DNA from: Qipengyuania polymorpha
GTDB taxonomy: Bacteria; Pseudomonadota; Alphaproteobacteria; Sphingomonadales; Sphingomonadaceae
DNA: 64,000 nucleotides
Assembly: GCF_019711435.1 (NCBI RefSeq)
Contig: NZ_JAIGNK010000002.1
Location: 372,001 to 436,000 of the forward strand
Direction: 5' to 3'
A program made the position numbers and the translations under genes. Of the stretch, positions 25,700 through 34,999 are shown in pieces (position 1 is the first letter of the stretch; each line of letters begins with the position of its first letter). The notes beneath the pieces were generated by a model. That model ran no database searches. It was not told the DNA's origin and worked only from the letters and a program-made list of their open reading frames with translations.

Positions 25700-27180
25700 T
25701 ACCACCACTTCTCCGGCTGCGCCTCGAACCCGGCGCGCTGCTGGATGGCGAGGCCGGCGTTGAGCACGCCTTGCTCGTCGAAGGGCTTGCCGACCAGCTG
25801 GAGGCCGAGCGGCAGGCCGTCCGAATTGACCATGGCGGGCACGCTCATCGCAGGCAGGCCGGCGAGCGATGCGGGAACGGCGAAAACGTCATTCAGATAC
25901 ATCGTCAGCGGGTCTTCGTTTAGCGAACCCAGCGGGAAGCTGGCCGTCGGCGTCGTCGGCGCGAGAATTACGTCGCACTCGGCGAACGCCTTCTCGAAGT
26001 CCTGCGCCACCAGCGTGCGGATCTTCTGCGCCTGCGTGTAATAGGCGTCGTAGAAACCGGCGCTGAGCACATAGGTGCCGATGAGCACGCGGCGCTTCAC
26101 TTCGTCGCCGAAACCGGCGGCGCGGGTGGCGGCGTACATGTCCTGCAGGCCAGCCCCATCGGGCAGATCGCGCAATCCATAGCGCACGCCGTCATAGCGG
26201 GCGAGGTTGGACGAGGCTTCTGCCGGAGCGATGATGTAATAGGCAGGCAGCGCGTATTTGGTGTGCGGCAGCGAGACGTCGACGATTTCCGCGCCAGCAT
26301 CGCGGAGCATGGCCTTGCCCTGCTCCCAGCTGTCGAGGATCGCCTGGTCGGTGCCGTCCATGCGGTATTCCTTCGGGATACCGACTTTCTTGCCCTTGAG
26401 GTCAGCCGACAGCGCCGCTTCCCAATTGGGCACGTCCATCTGCAGGCTGGTCGCATCCTTCGGGTCGAACCCGGCCATGGCTTCGAGCATGATGGCGCAG
26501 TCTTCGACCGAGCGCGCCATCGGGCCTGCCTGGTCGAGGCTGCTGGCAAAGGCGACGACGCCCCAGCGGCTGCAGCGGCCATAGGTCGGCTTGATGCCGC
26601 AGATACCGGTAAAGGCGGCGGGCTGGCGGATCGAGCCGCCGGTGTCGGTGCCGGTTGCGGCGGGCGCGATGCGCGCGGCGACGGCGGAGGACGAACCGCC
26701 CGACGAACCGCCCGGGCTCATCGCGGCATTGGTGCCGTCCTTCTTCCACGGCGAGGAGACATTGCCGAAATAGCTGGTCTCGTTCGACGAACCCATCGCA
26801 AACTGGTCGAGATTGAGCTTGCCGAGCATGCCCGCGCCCGCATCCCACAGGTTCTGCGAGACGGTGCTCTCGTACTCGGGCTTGAAGCCTTCGAGGATGT
26901 GGCTGGCTGCGGTGGTCTGGACGCCCTTGGTGGCGAAAAGGTCCTTCATGCCGATGGGCACGCCGCCCATCTTGCCAAGGTCCTCTCCCTTCGCGCGCTT
27001 GGCATCCGTGGCATCTGCCGCGGCAAGCGCATGGTCCGGCGTTGTGACGATGAAGGCGTTGAGTTCGGCAGCAGCGGCAACGGCAGCGTTGAAGCTTTCC
27101 GCCACTTCGCGCGCGGTGAAGTCGCCGCCGGCCACGCCGTCACGGATGTCCTTCACGCCAAGCTGGGTAAAGTCGGTCAT
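25699..27180 (-). CDS. gatA: Asp-tRNA(Asn)/Glu-tRNA(Gln) amidotransferase subunit A
   Basis: 493-residue amidase-signature subunit that makes ammonia from glutamine. The Ser-cisSer-Lys triad regions are visible: [13 protein letters not shown] (Lys near residue 78), [16 protein letters not shown] and [16 protein letters not shown]. The correct start is the ATG at 27180, which overlaps the gatC stop by one base (TAATG); a longer reading upstream is a shadow of gatC. Confidence 0.98.
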   Translation of the reverse strand: MTDFTQLGVKDIRDGVAGGDFTAREVAESFNAAVAAAAELNAFIVTTPDHALAAADATDAKRAKGEDLGKMGGVPIGMKDLFATKGVQTTAASHILEGFKPEYESTVSQNLWDAGAGMLGKLNLDQFAMGSSNETSYFGNVSSPWKKDGTNAAMSPGGSSGGSSSAVAARIAPAATGTDTGGSIRQPAAFTGICGIKPTYGRCSRWGVVAFASSLDQAGPMARSVEDCAIMLEAMAGFDPKDATSLQMDVPNWEAALSADLKGKKVGIPKEYRMDGTDQAILDSWEQGKAMLRDAGAEIVDVSLPHTKYALPAYYIIAPAEASSNLARYDGVRYGLRDLPDGAGLQDMYAATRAAGFGDEVKRRVLIGTYVLSAGFYDAYYTQAQKIRTLVAQDFEKAFAECDVILAPTTPTASFPLGSLNEDPLTMYLNDVFAVPASLAGLPAMSVPAMVNSDGLPLGLQLVGKPFDEQGVLNAGLAIQQRAGFEAQPEKWW

Positions 27181-27488
27181 TATTCGATCACCTTGGGCAC
27201 GCCGAAGAAGCCGTGTTCGGCTGCCGGTGCATTGGCGAGCACATCCTCGCGGCGGCCCCCGCTGGTTTCGGGGATGGCATCGACCACGTCGTCGCGCAGG
27301 CGCAAGCTGTTCGGGATGACCGCGGTCATCGGCTCGACGCCCGAGGTATCGACCTCGCCCAGTTGTTCGACCCAGTCGAGGATGTTGTTGAGTTCGGGGA
27401 CCATCCGATCGAGTTCCTCGTCGCCCATCTTGATGCGGGCGAGCGAGGCGATCTTGGCCACTTCTTCGCGTGTGACTGACATGGCCAA
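27180..27488 (-). CDS. gatC: Asp-tRNA(Asn)/Glu-tRNA(Gln) amidotransferase subunit C
   Basis: 102-residue stabilising subunit of GatCAB. Recognised by [17 protein letters not shown] near the start, [23 protein letters not shown] in the middle and [10 protein letters not shown]...ILANAP-type C-terminal spacing (here [22 protein letters not shown]). First gene of the gatC-gatA-fkbM-gatB run; stop and start of gatA share one base. Confidence 0.97.
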   Translation of the reverse strand: MAMSVTREEVAKIASLARIKMGDEELDRMVPELNNILDWVEQLGEVDTSGVEPMTAVIPNSLRLRDDVVDAIPETSGGRREDVLANAPAAEHGFFGVPKVIE

Positions 27489-27540
27489 GCGCCCTAGCCG
27501 CGCCGTGGATTCGCTTCAAGCGGCGATGGGCCGTGAAATG

Positions 27541-29244
27541 CTATTCGAACGGCCTGCCTGCGGGTTTCCCGTCGATATAGACGCGGCGGCCGGTCCATTC
27601 GCGGATTTCGACCGTGGAATCCGGTTTCTGAGTGGCTTTCAGATCGCCTTCTTCCATGGCCACTTCGACAGCGAGCACCTCGTCGGACTCGCTCTTCCCG
27701 CTGCGCAAGTCAAAGAAGTGCCGCTCAACCCTGCCGTTCTCGACGAAAGCGACTGTATGCTCATCCCTTTCGTTCCGCCCAAGGTCGAGAACCACGCAAG
27801 GGTCGTCACACAGCCATGACCTTTGTCTTATGCGCTCCAGCACAGCCTCCCGGAGAGCCTCGTCTTCGATCTGCACCCGGACATTGGCCAGCCGCTCGTC
27901 GCGCTCTTCGCTGGGTTCACGTCTGCGATAGCTGCGCACTTCCTCGTTGCGCGCTGCGGTAGCCAGTTCCGCTACCTTATCGTCACCGCTGCGGGTGAGC
28001 CGCTCCAGCGCCTCGCGCCCGGCATCGCCGAAATCCCAGCGCAGGGCGGTGAAGTCGAAATCCTCGACATCGACCTTGCCTGCCTCGAGCCGGGCAATCT
28101 GGTCGCGCGCCGAGATGGCGCCGAAGTCGAGGACGGGCAGCGCGAGCAGAAACGCCACCACGCAGGTGCCCACGGCAAGATGCAGGTTCGCGGTTCGCAC
28201 GCGCTCCATCCAGTGCGCCATCCGCCCGCGGATGGGGGCAACAAAATAGGCCACGCCATAGGCCACCGCCACCACGATGGCGACGAGGCCCCAGATGCGT
28301 TCGGGACTGAGCCCGTATTCGGCAATCCGCGTGCCGGTCGATGCCGCGGCCATGATGCCGAGCGGCAGGATACCCAGCGCCAGCACCAGCGCCGCCCAGC
28401 GCATGACGCGGCTTCCGCTCGCCTCATCGTCTCTGTTGCGGACGACCGAATTGACGAGGACGAAGCTAGCCGCCGCACAGGACAGAAGGAGCGGCGTCGG
28501 GCTGCGGGTTGCGCCCCAGAGCACGTCCAGCCCACTCACCAGAACAGCGAGGATGAAGATGACGAGCGCCGCAGCGAAGGGCACCGCAATGAGCGAGAAG
28601 ACGAGCATCACCACCGATTGCATCGTGCCGATGATTTTCAGCTGGTTCCGCAGCACGCCAAATGCCGCTCCGAAAGTCACGCCCGCAAATGTCGCGGTGA
28701 ACCAGTCGTCACGCAGCAATTCGCGCAGGAGCGTGATGTCGATGGTCGCGAACAGCTCGGAGAGCAAATACGCCAGCAGCAGGGAAAGCAGGAAGAAGGC
28801 CAGCGCCCCTGCCGCGCTGATGGCATCGGTCCAGACGTGGAAATGCGTTTCCTCGTAGGGCGTGCGCCAGAGCAGCTTGTAAAAGTGCGACTGGAACAGA
28901 GGGATGGCGAGCACCACCGAGACCACTCCGGCGGCCATCCAGTAACCGGCGTCCGTATAGTGGTCGCCCGCGCTCTGGGCGCGCCAGGCTATTCCCGCCA
29001 TCACCAGTCCGGCGAGCAACGAGAACAGCAGCGGACGTTGCCACTCCTTGGGATCGATGGTGAAAGCCAATGCGCCGAAGCCGAAGAACACGAAGGCCCC
29101 TGCTGCGGCACGCCACGGCACGAATTCTGCGCGCGACACGTCGGTGAAAAACCAGACGAGCAGGCCCGCCAGACCGAGCAATCCTGCCAGCACCCATGGG
29201 CGCAGGGACCAGTCGGTCTGCTGAGTGGCTGCGGCTTCGGTCAC
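27541..29244 (-). CDS. DUF4153 multi-pass membrane protein
   Basis: 567 residues from the GTG at 29244, supported by GAGGGAGG seven bases upstream. The first 380 residues contain about ten hydrophobic segments (for example WVLAGLLGLAGLLVWFF and ALAFFLLSLLLAYLLSEL), followed by a cytoplasmic or periplasmic C-terminal half rich in charged residues (ARNEEVRSYRRREPSEERDE). FHVWTDAISAAGALAF and YGVAYFVAPIRGRM resemble DUF4153 proteins of sphingomonads, which lack an assigned function. It lies 52 bp upstream of gatC. Confidence 0.78.
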   Translation of the reverse strand: MTEAAATQQTDWSLRPWVLAGLLGLAGLLVWFFTDVSRAEFVPWRAAAGAFVFFGFGALAFTIDPKEWQRPLLFSLLAGLVMAGIAWRAQSAGDHYTDAGYWMAAGVVSVVLAIPLFQSHFYKLLWRTPYEETHFHVWTDAISAAGALAFFLLSLLLAYLLSELFATIDITLLRELLRDDWFTATFAGVTFGAAFGVLRNQLKIIGTMQSVVMLVFSLIAVPFAAALVIFILAVLVSGLDVLWGATRSPTPLLLSCAAASFVLVNSVVRNRDDEASGSRVMRWAALVLALGILPLGIMAAASTGTRIAEYGLSPERIWGLVAIVVAVAYGVAYFVAPIRGRMAHWMERVRTANLHLAVGTCVVAFLLALPVLDFGAISARDQIARLEAGKVDVEDFDFTALRWDFGDAGREALERLTRSGDDKVAELATAARNEEVRSYRRREPSEERDERLANVRVQIEDEALREAVLERIRQRSWLCDDPCVVLDLGRNERDEHTVAFVENGRVERHFFDLRSGKSESDEVLAVEVAMEEGDLKATQKPDSTVEIREWTGRRVYIDGKPAGRPFE

Positions 29245-29326
29245 GGCTAATCCTCCCTCTTTCAAGGAAGGGCTAGCCGATGATCCTTACCCGCGCATGG
29301 CCGCGCAGGCATCAAACGGTGGAAAG

Positions 29327-29893
29327 TTACTCGACCGGTGCTGGTGCGCCCTCGGTCGCCTGTTGCTGCTGCATTGCGCCCATCATGGCCTGGAGCTGCT
29401 GCATACGCCCCTCCGCTTCTTCGCGGCTCAGGACACCGTGCACGGTAACCTCGAAGATAAGGTCGCTGTTCGGTGGTATTGACGACCCGGCGCGTGGGCT
29501 AGCCCCGTAGGCTTCGTCGGAAGGAATCTCTATGCGATACTTCCCGCCATCGCGCGTACGCATCAGGCCATTGAGGAAGCCTGGAATAAAGGCGCCCTCC
29601 TCGAGGACAATAGGAGTTCCATCGGGAAACACTCCCGGCGGGAAGGGACTGGCGGGCGAGCGTTCGAATACGGTTCCGTCGGACAATGTCCCGACATAAT
29701 CCACAAACACAATATCACCCATCTGCGGTGCCCGTCCGCTGCCTTCAGTCAGCGTTTCGACCTCGAGCATCTTCGGCGCTGCCGCCCATGCCAGACCGCC
29801 ACCCAGCAGGATGGCGACGATAACCCCGAGCCAGAGCTTGGTCAGCGACCCCTTCTTGATGGGCTGCAGCGGAACGCGGGTAATATCGGTCAT
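29327..29893 (-). CDS. FKBP-type peptidyl-prolyl cis-trans isomerase
   Basis: 188 residues from the ATG at 29893; a longer upstream reading runs into the rpsU terminator and is rejected. An N-terminal membrane anchor (LWLGVIVAILLGGGLAWAA) places the FKBP domain in the periplasm. FKBP marks are GDIVFVDYVGTLSDGTVFERS, FIPGFLNGLMRTRDGGKYRIEIPSDEAYG and IPPNSDLIFEVTV. A Gln/Met-rich tail (MQQLQAMMGAMQQQQ) follows. Probable envelope protein folding factor. Confidence 0.92.
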   Translation of the reverse strand: MTDITRVPLQPIKKGSLTKLWLGVIVAILLGGGLAWAAAPKMLEVETLTEGSGRAPQMGDIVFVDYVGTLSDGTVFERSPASPFPPGVFPDGTPIVLEEGAFIPGFLNGLMRTRDGGKYRIEIPSDEAYGASPRAGSSIPPNSDLIFEVTVHGVLSREEAEGRMQQLQAMMGAMQQQQATEGAPAPVE

Positions 29894-29917
29894 GGTGAAC
29901 TTGTCCTGATACGCAAA

Positions 29918-29945
29918 GGGCGCGGATTTCTCCGCGCCCTCATGG
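29918..29945 (-). terminator. Terminator downstream of rpsU
   Basis: Perfect 9-bp stem GGGCGCGGA / TCCGCGCCC with a 4-nt loop, followed on the minus strand by TTTGCG. It lies 92 bp past the rpsU stop. The short T-run makes it moderate in strength. Confidence 0.65.
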
Positions 29946-30030
29946 CTTAGCTTAGGTGCTGGTGCAACGCGGTTTTGAGTTTTCGGCCCGTCCGGGCGCA
30001 AAACCGCTGCACACTTTTGCTGACGGCTCC

Positions 30031-30237
30031 TTACTTGATGCCGTCACGCTCCATACGCTTGCGCTCGAGCTTGCGTGCGCGGCGAACGGCGGCAGCCTTT
30101 TCGCGGGCGCGCTTTTCGCTCGGCTTTTCGAAGTGGCGACGCAGCTTCATTTCGCGATACACACCTTCACGCTGCAGCTTCTTCTTGAGCGCGCGCAGGG
30201 CCTGGTCGACATTGTTATCGCGAACGATGATCTGCAT
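30031..30237 (-). CDS. rpsU: 30S ribosomal protein S21
   Basis: 68 residues: [39 protein letters not shown] and a basic tail ([20 protein letters not shown]), typical of bS21 in alphaproteobacteria. The ATG at 30237 is the family start; upstream in-frame codons are not part of the protein. Confidence 0.97.
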   Translation of the reverse strand: MQIIVRDNNVDQALRALKKKLQREGVYREMKLRRHFEKPSEKRAREKAAAVRRARKLERKRMERDGIK

Positions 30238-30440
30238 AAATTCAAACACCTCAACTTGCGGGCCAGAGCCCGGCGAAGCGGGTTTTGCCTCCGTAAAATG
30301 GTTTCGCCTGATAAACGAAAAACGCGCCGAATCCGTTCCGGACCGGCTCGAACGAGGGCGCACATAAGGATTCGGGCGCCAAAAGGCAACCCACTAACGG
30401 GCGCTTTCGTAATTGCCTTACTATCGCTAGAGGGGCGGCA

Positions 30441-30851
30441 ATGTCTACCCTTTCAACCTCTGTCGCCACGCTGCACGTCGCCCTCGGCGGTGCAGCCGGA
30501 GCGGCGCTGCGCTATCATGTGGGACGCGCGATGACGCAATGGCTCGGCGCGCCCATCATCGGCGCTTTCCCCTTCGCCACGCTCGCCGTGAACGCCGTCG
30601 GGAGCCTGCTGATGGGCGTGCTCGCCGGATGGCTGGCACGGAGCGGCGGCGCCAATTCGGACCAGCTGCGCCTGCTGCTGGGCGTCGGCCTTCTCGGCGG
30701 CTTCACCACTTTCAGCGCCTTCAGCCTCGAAATGGTGCTGATGATCGAGCGCGGACAATATCTTTTCGCCTCGCTCTACGCCGTGCTCTCCTTCGCACTG
30801 GGCATCTCCGGGCTGATGATGGGGCTCGGCATAATGAGAATAGCATCGTGA
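30441..30851 (+). CDS. crcB: Fluoride efflux channel CrcB/Fluc
   Basis: 136 residues with four hydrophobic segments. Fluc hallmarks GGAAGAALRYHVGR, FPFATLAVNAVGSLLMG (the NxxGS ion-pathway motif) and GLLGGFTTFSAFSLE (the phenylalanine/serine box). Exports fluoride as an antiparallel dimer. I saw no fluoride riboswitch in the 80 bp upstream. The stop overlaps the GTG start of the next gene (GTGA). Confidence 0.96.
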   Translation: MSTLSTSVATLHVALGGAAGAALRYHVGRAMTQWLGAPIIGAFPFATLAVNAVGSLLMGVLAGWLARSGGANSDQLRLLLGVGLLGGFTTFSAFSLEMVLMIERGQYLFASLYAVLSFALGISGLMMGLGIMRIAS

Positions 30852-31972
30852 AAACCTCCGACGAAGTCCGCAATTTCACTGTCGAAGCCGATGACGACGG
30901 CATCCGCCTCGACCGTTGGTTCAAGCGGCACCTGCCGCAAATCGGCTTCGGCACGGTCAGCAAATGGGCGCGCACCGGGCAGATCCGTGTCGACGGCAGC
31001 CGCGCGAAGCCCGACGACCGGCTCGCCCAAGGCCAGCAAATCCGCGTGCCGCCGGGCGGCGATGCGCCGCACAAGACGCCCAAGCCCAAGCGCGAGCTGA
31101 CCAAGGCCGAGGTCGAGGCTGCAGAGGCCATGCTCATCAAGCAGACCAAGAGCGCGCTGGTGATCAACAAACCGCCGGGCCTCGCGACGCAGGGCGGGAC
31201 CAACACCTTCAACCACGTCGACGGCCTGCTCGATGCTTATATGGAAGAGGGTGACGAGCAGCGCCCGCGCCTCGTCCACAGGCTCGACAAGGATACCTCC
31301 GGCGTGCTGCTGGTGGCGCGCACTCCGGGCAGTGCGGCGTTTTTCTCCAAGCGCTTCTCGGGCCGCAGCGCCAAGAAGATTTACTGGGCGCTGGTGGTCG
31401 GCGTGCCCGACATCAAGGAAGGTGTCATCGAGGCCCCGCTCGCCAAGCAGCCCGGTTCGGGCGGCGAGAAGATGCATGTCGACCACGAAGGCGGCGCACC
31501 CGCCAAGACCAAGTATCGCGTCGTCGACAGCGCGGGCAAGAAAACCGCGTGGCTCGAACTCCAGCCGCTGACAGGCCGCACCCACCAGCTGCGTGTCCAT
31601 TGCGCCGCGATGGGCCACCCCATCGTGGGCGATGGCAAATATGGCGGGAAGGAAAGCTTCCTCACCGGCTCGGTCAGCCGCAAGATGCACCTTCATGCGC
31701 GTCGTCTCATCATCGACAGTCCTGATGGCGGGAAGCTCGACGTGACTGCCGACCTGCCCGAGCATTTCGCGGCCAGCATGGAGCAGCTGGGCTTCGACGA
31801 GGGCAAGAGCGACGCCACGCCCATGCGCGACGACCCGCCGCCCAAGACGCGCGAGGAAAAGAAGCAACAGGCCCGCCAGCACGCCAAGAACTACAAGAAA
31901 TCGCAGCGCGGCCCGCGCCGTGCTCGGGGCGGTGCGAGTGGCAAGCCGAAGGGCCGGGGCAAGAAGAAGTGA
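30848..31972 (+). CDS. RluC/RluA family rRNA pseudouridine synthase
   Basis: 374 residues. N-terminal S4-like RNA-binding domain (IRLDRWFKRHLPQIGFGTVSKWARTGQIRVDG), then the RluA catalytic domain with the nucleophile Asp in HRLDKDTSGVLLVA and LTGRTHQLRVHCAAMGHPIVGD. A Lys/Arg/Gly-rich tail of about 50 residues (ending GASGKPKGRGKKK) is longer than in E. coli RluC and may add RNA affinity. The GTG at 30848 overlaps crcB by 4 nt. It probably modifies 23S rRNA positions equivalent to 955/2504/2580, by homology. Confidence 0.9.
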   Translation: MKTSDEVRNFTVEADDDGIRLDRWFKRHLPQIGFGTVSKWARTGQIRVDGSRAKPDDRLAQGQQIRVPPGGDAPHKTPKPKRELTKAEVEAAEAMLIKQTKSALVINKPPGLATQGGTNTFNHVDGLLDAYMEEGDEQRPRLVHRLDKDTSGVLLVARTPGSAAFFSKRFSGRSAKKIYWALVVGVPDIKEGVIEAPLAKQPGSGGEKMHVDHEGGAPAKTKYRVVDSAGKKTAWLELQPLTGRTHQLRVHCAAMGHPIVGDGKYGGKESFLTGSVSRKMHLHARRLIIDSPDGGKLDVTADLPEHFAASMEQLGFDEGKSDATPMRDDPPPKTREEKKQQARQHAKNYKKSQRGPRRARGGASGKPKGRGKKK

Positions 31973-32622
31973 CCCGCGTCGTCATCTTCGATTGCGACGG
32001 CACGCTGGTCGACGGGCAGGCCGCGATTTGCGACACGATGGACGAGGCCTTCGCCGCGGCAAAGCTGCCCGCGCCCGACCGCAACGAAGTGCGCCGGATG
32101 GTCGGGCTGAGCCTGCCGCAGGCGCTGCGCCTGCTCGCGCCCGATGCGGACGAGGAAAAGCATGCCGTCGCGCTCGAAGCCTACAAGTCGGGTTATCGCG
32201 AGCGGCGCATGTCCGGTACGCTGGAAGAGCCGCTCTATGACGGCATGGCGGCACTCATCGAGCGGCTCGCCGAAGCGGGCTGGCTGCTGGGCGTGGCGAC
32301 GGGCAAGAGCGACCGGGGTCTTCATGCCTGTCTCGACACGCATGGCATCAAGCACCGCTTCGTGACGCTCCAGACCGCCGACCGCCATCCTTCCAAGCCG
32401 CATCCGGCGATGCTCGAAGAGGCTTTGGGAGAAGCAGGTGCAGAGGCTGCAAACGCAGTGATGATCGGCGACACGACCTTCGACATCGAGATGGCCCGCG
32501 CGGCCGGCGTGCGCGCCATCGGTGTCGCTTGGGGCTATCACGAACCGCGCGAACTCATCGCGGCGGGCGCGGTAGGTGTGGCGCAAACTATGGAAGAACT
32601 TGAGGACCTTATAAATGGCTGA
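31969..32622 (+). CDS. HAD-superfamily hydrolase, phosphoglycolate-phosphatase-like
   Basis: 217 residues. Motif I VVIFDCDGTLVDG (nucleophile and acid Asp), motif II VATGKSDRG, the motif III lysine in HPSKPHPAM and motif IV MIGDTTFDIEMARAAG are all present, with an alpha-helical C1 cap. The GTG start overlaps the stop of the upstream gene (GTGA). Substrate unknown. It belongs to a run of overlapping genes reaching the ATP12 chaperone. Confidence 0.92.
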   Translation: MTRVVIFDCDGTLVDGQAAICDTMDEAFAAAKLPAPDRNEVRRMVGLSLPQALRLLAPDADEEKHAVALEAYKSGYRERRMSGTLEEPLYDGMAALIERLAEAGWLLGVATGKSDRGLHACLDTHGIKHRFVTLQTADRHPSKPHPAMLEEALGEAGAEAANAVMIGDTTFDIEMARAAGVRAIGVAWGYHEPRELIAAGAVGVAQTMEELEDLING

Positions 32623-32827
32623 GCCAGACCCCGCTGCGCGCCGTTTCTGGATAATCCAGCTCGCCCGTTTCGGTGCGGCCATCATGGTGGTGTTCGGCGC
32701 GCTCATCATCGGCAGGCTCATCGATGTGCCGCAAGCCGTCGGCTATGTCCTGCTGGTCATCGGAGCGGTCGAATTCTTCCTCGTGCCCAACCTCCTCGCC
32801 CGCAAATGGCGCAGCCCGAAATCATGA
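32615..32827 (+). CDS. Small two-helix membrane protein
   Basis: 70 residues with two hydrophobic segments (FGAAIMVVFGALIIGRLI and AVGYVLLVIGAVEFFLVPNLLA). Its start overlaps the HAD gene by 8 nt and its end overlaps the ATP12 gene. Its position between RluC/HAD and ATP12 suggests a conserved sphingomonad cluster, though the function is unknown. Confidence 0.8.
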   Translation: MAEPDPAARRFWIIQLARFGAAIMVVFGALIIGRLIDVPQAVGYVLLVIGAVEFFLVPNLLARKWRSPKS

Positions 32828-33525
32828 AGCGTTTCTACAAGGATGTGAGTGTCGCGAAGACCGAGCTCGGCTGGACTATCGCGCTCGACGGGCGGCCGCT
32901 GAAGACACAAGGTGGCCAGCCGCAAGTGCTGCCGAGCGAAAGGCTGGCGGAAATGCTCGCCGAAGAATGGCGCGCGCAGGGAGAGGAAATCGACCCCGCC
33001 GCATTCCGTTTTCGCGATATGGCCGATTATGCGCTCGACGTGGTGGCGAAGGATACATCCGCGCTGGTCGAGAAATTGCTCGGCTATGCCGAGACCGACA
33101 CGCTGTGCTTCCGCGCCGACCCCGAAGATGCGCTCTACCGACGCCAGCAGGAGGTGTGGGAGCCGATCGTGCTGGGCATGGAGGCGCGCGAGGATGTGAA
33201 GCTGCACCGCATCAGCGGCATCCTTCACCGCCCGCAGACCGAGGAGACCCGCGCGCGGCTCGCCAATAGGCTCGACACGCTCGACCCCTTCACGCTCGCC
33301 GCGCTCGAACAGACCACCTCGCTCGCCGCATCCCTGTGCATCGGGCTGGAAGCACTCGAGCCGCATGCCGACGGCGAGGCGCTGTGGGATGCGGCCAATC
33401 TCGAAGAAGATTGGCAGGCAGAGCTGTGGGGCCGCGACGAGGAGGCCGAGGAACGCCGCGCCAAGCGCAAGGGCGATTTTCTGGCCGCAATAGAGTTTAC
33501 GCGCGCCGCGCGCGCTTTAACCTAA
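32824..33525 (+). CDS. ATP12 family F1-ATPase assembly chaperone
   Basis: 233 residues from the ATG at 32824 (MKRFYKDVSVAK), which forms an ATGA overlap with the previous gene; a start at 32806 is possible. ATP12 marks are GWTIALDGRPLKTQGGQPQVLPSERLAEMLAEEW, MADYALDVVA, ETDTLCFRADPEDALYRRQQEVWEPI and SLCIGLEALE. The family chaperones the F1 alpha subunit in mitochondria and alphaproteobacteria. Confidence 0.94.
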   Translation: MKRFYKDVSVAKTELGWTIALDGRPLKTQGGQPQVLPSERLAEMLAEEWRAQGEEIDPAAFRFRDMADYALDVVAKDTSALVEKLLGYAETDTLCFRADPEDALYRRQQEVWEPIVLGMEAREDVKLHRISGILHRPQTEETRARLANRLDTLDPFTLAALEQTTSLAASLCIGLEALEPHADGEALWDAANLEEDWQAELWGRDEEAEERRAKRKGDFLAAIEFTRAARALT

Positions 33526-33598
33526 AGCCGTAAAGCTTCGCTCAGCACTCTTTCCTACCCTTTGCACACCACATTCGGGTGAAACGAGGGCCAGGCAC

Positions 33599-33964
33599 AT
33601 GACGCTGAGCAGGAATGTCCGCATCGCAAGCTGCACGCTGGTGCTCTGCGTCCTCGCATTGCTCGCGCCCGCCTATGCCCAGTCGCCCGAGCGCAGTTTC
33701 CTCTATTGCGTCGCCTCCGCATCCGAACCCGGCGGCAAGGCCTATTTCACCGGCGTCTATCCCGGCACATGGGAGCAATCGGCGGACGACGAGGAAAGCT
33801 ATTTCGGCCACGTCTCAGCCAAACTGGACGACGGCGTGGAGCGCAGCACGACCTATTGCTACGTGCTCGACAGCTTCGACGAAGCCGGCCTCGACCGCGA
33901 CGAGGGCAAGTCGATGGTCAGCAAGCAGGGTTGGGAGCCGGTGGACGTCACCTGGCGACCTTAA
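33599..33964 (+). CDS. Small secreted protein of unknown function
   Basis: 121 residues with a signal peptide (IASCTLVLCVLALLAPAYA). Mature part contains RSFLYCVASAS and TTYCYVLDSFD, so two cysteines may form a disulfide, and a GWEPVDVTW end. Its stop and that of the convergent OmpA-like gene share the bases TTAA. No family recognised. Confidence 0.75.
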   Translation: MTLSRNVRIASCTLVLCVLALLAPAYAQSPERSFLYCVASASEPGGKAYFTGVYPGTWEQSADDEESYFGHVSAKLDDGVERSTTYCYVLDSFDEAGLDRDEGKSMVSKQGWEPVDVTWRP

Positions 33965-34395
33965 TCGGCGGGCACTTCCCAAGGACCGAAGGTAATTTCG
34001 ACCCGGCGATTTTCCCGCATCGGGACATCCGGACCTGTGCTTTTACGAAGACGGTTCGGACCGTAAGAAACCGCGTGGGTCATCTCCTCGGCAAAGCCAA
34101 GCTCCCGAAAGAGGTCTCGCACCCGGTCGACCCGCTTATCGCTCATCTCCACCGTTTCCGCCGTGTCAGAATGACCCTCAATTCTGACTTTCGAATATTT
34201 ACAAACTTGCGCAGCGTCTTTCGCATAGGCCAAGATTTCCCTCGCCTCGTCACCAATGGACGCTGAGTTTTGGTCGAAAAAAATCACGTATGGCCCAGCG
34301 TCGCAGGAAAAAGCATTCGCCGCTTGAGACGAGAGGAGCGCGCCGACCAGAACGAGGCAGTTAGCGAGTGGATATTTCTGTCCACTCTTGGCCAT
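33961..34395 (-). CDS. OmpA-like peptidoglycan-binding protein
   Basis: 144 residues: signal peptide (LANCLVLVGALLSSQAANA) and a single OmpA C-terminal domain. Signature strands are YVIFFDQNSASIGDEAREIL, VRIEGHSDTAETVEMSDKRVDRVRDLF and MRENRRVEITF; the Asp and Arg that bind diaminopimelate are conserved. It lacks a lipobox or barrel. It is convergent with the upstream plus-strand gene, sharing 4 nt, and lies 2 nt past the lipid-transport lipoprotein gene. Confidence 0.88.
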   Translation of the reverse strand: MAKSGQKYPLANCLVLVGALLSSQAANAFSCDAGPYVIFFDQNSASIGDEAREILAYAKDAAQVCKYSKVRIEGHSDTAETVEMSDKRVDRVRDLFRELGFAEEMTHAVSYGPNRLRKSTGPDVPMRENRRVEITFGPWEVPAD

Positions 34396-34397
34396 TA

Positions 34398-34982
34398 TTA
34401 GCTAACCCAGTCCGCCACCTGTGCGGCCACATCATTGGCCGCCTGGTTGAGCGCCGGGCCCACACTCGCGACATCGGCTGCAACGCCCGGCACGACGGCC
34501 TCGAAGCGGCGAGTGGTGACGGACGAACCTTCACCGGGACGCACGGCATCGAACACGACCACCACGCTGCTCGTCCGCGCGTCATAGCCGAACTGGCGCA
34601 TCGTGCCGGTCAGGCGGTTGTCGGCGAGCACGCCGGGATCATCGCCATCGACCACCACGCGGTTCGAGCGCGTACGGATGGTCTCGGCAATCAGGCGGCG
34701 GAACAGGCGGGCAGGCTTTTCGACCCACACCGCGTCTTTCAGATAGGCGAGCTCGGTGTCGGTCACCTGGACCGGCACGCGGGTCACGTCGAGCGCGCTG
34801 GGCGCTTCGAATTCCTGCAGTACGATGGCCGTGCCCGCCGCGCTCGAGGCGCCGCTTCCGGCAGGAGCGGTCGCAGCAGGCGTGAGCGTCAGCAGGCTCG
34901 GCGGCGGTTCGCTGCCGAAGGAAATGCAGCCCGACAGCAGGAGCGCGGGAGCAAGGATGGCGAGGTGAAGCTTCTTGGTCAT
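34398..34982 (-). CDS. ABC-type transport auxiliary lipoprotein (PqiC-like)
   Basis: 194 residues from the ATG at 34982, which gives a lipobox (LLLSGCISFG, Cys about residue 18). The remainder resembles the transport-associated lipoprotein family: AIVLQEFEAPSALDVTRVPVQV, LAYLKDAVWVEKPARLFRRLIAETI and a C-terminal helix. Such proteins sit in the outer membrane and partner MCE-type transporters. It lies last in an MlaE-MlaF-MlaD operon, 17 nt after mlaD. Confidence 0.88.
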   Translation of the reverse strand: MTKKLHLAILAPALLLSGCISFGSEPPPSLLTLTPAATAPAGSGASSAAGTAIVLQEFEAPSALDVTRVPVQVTDTELAYLKDAVWVEKPARLFRRLIAETIRTRSNRVVVDGDDPGVLADNRLTGTMRQFGYDARTSSVVVVFDAVRPGEGSSVTTRRFEAVVPGVAADVASVGPALNQAANDVAAQVADWVS

Positions 34983-34999
34983 CGCTCTGTTACCCAATC

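Noticed and set aside
30364..30440. Possible fluoride riboswitch upstream of crcB
   Set aside because: The conserved fluoride-riboswitch blocks are not visible in this spacer.
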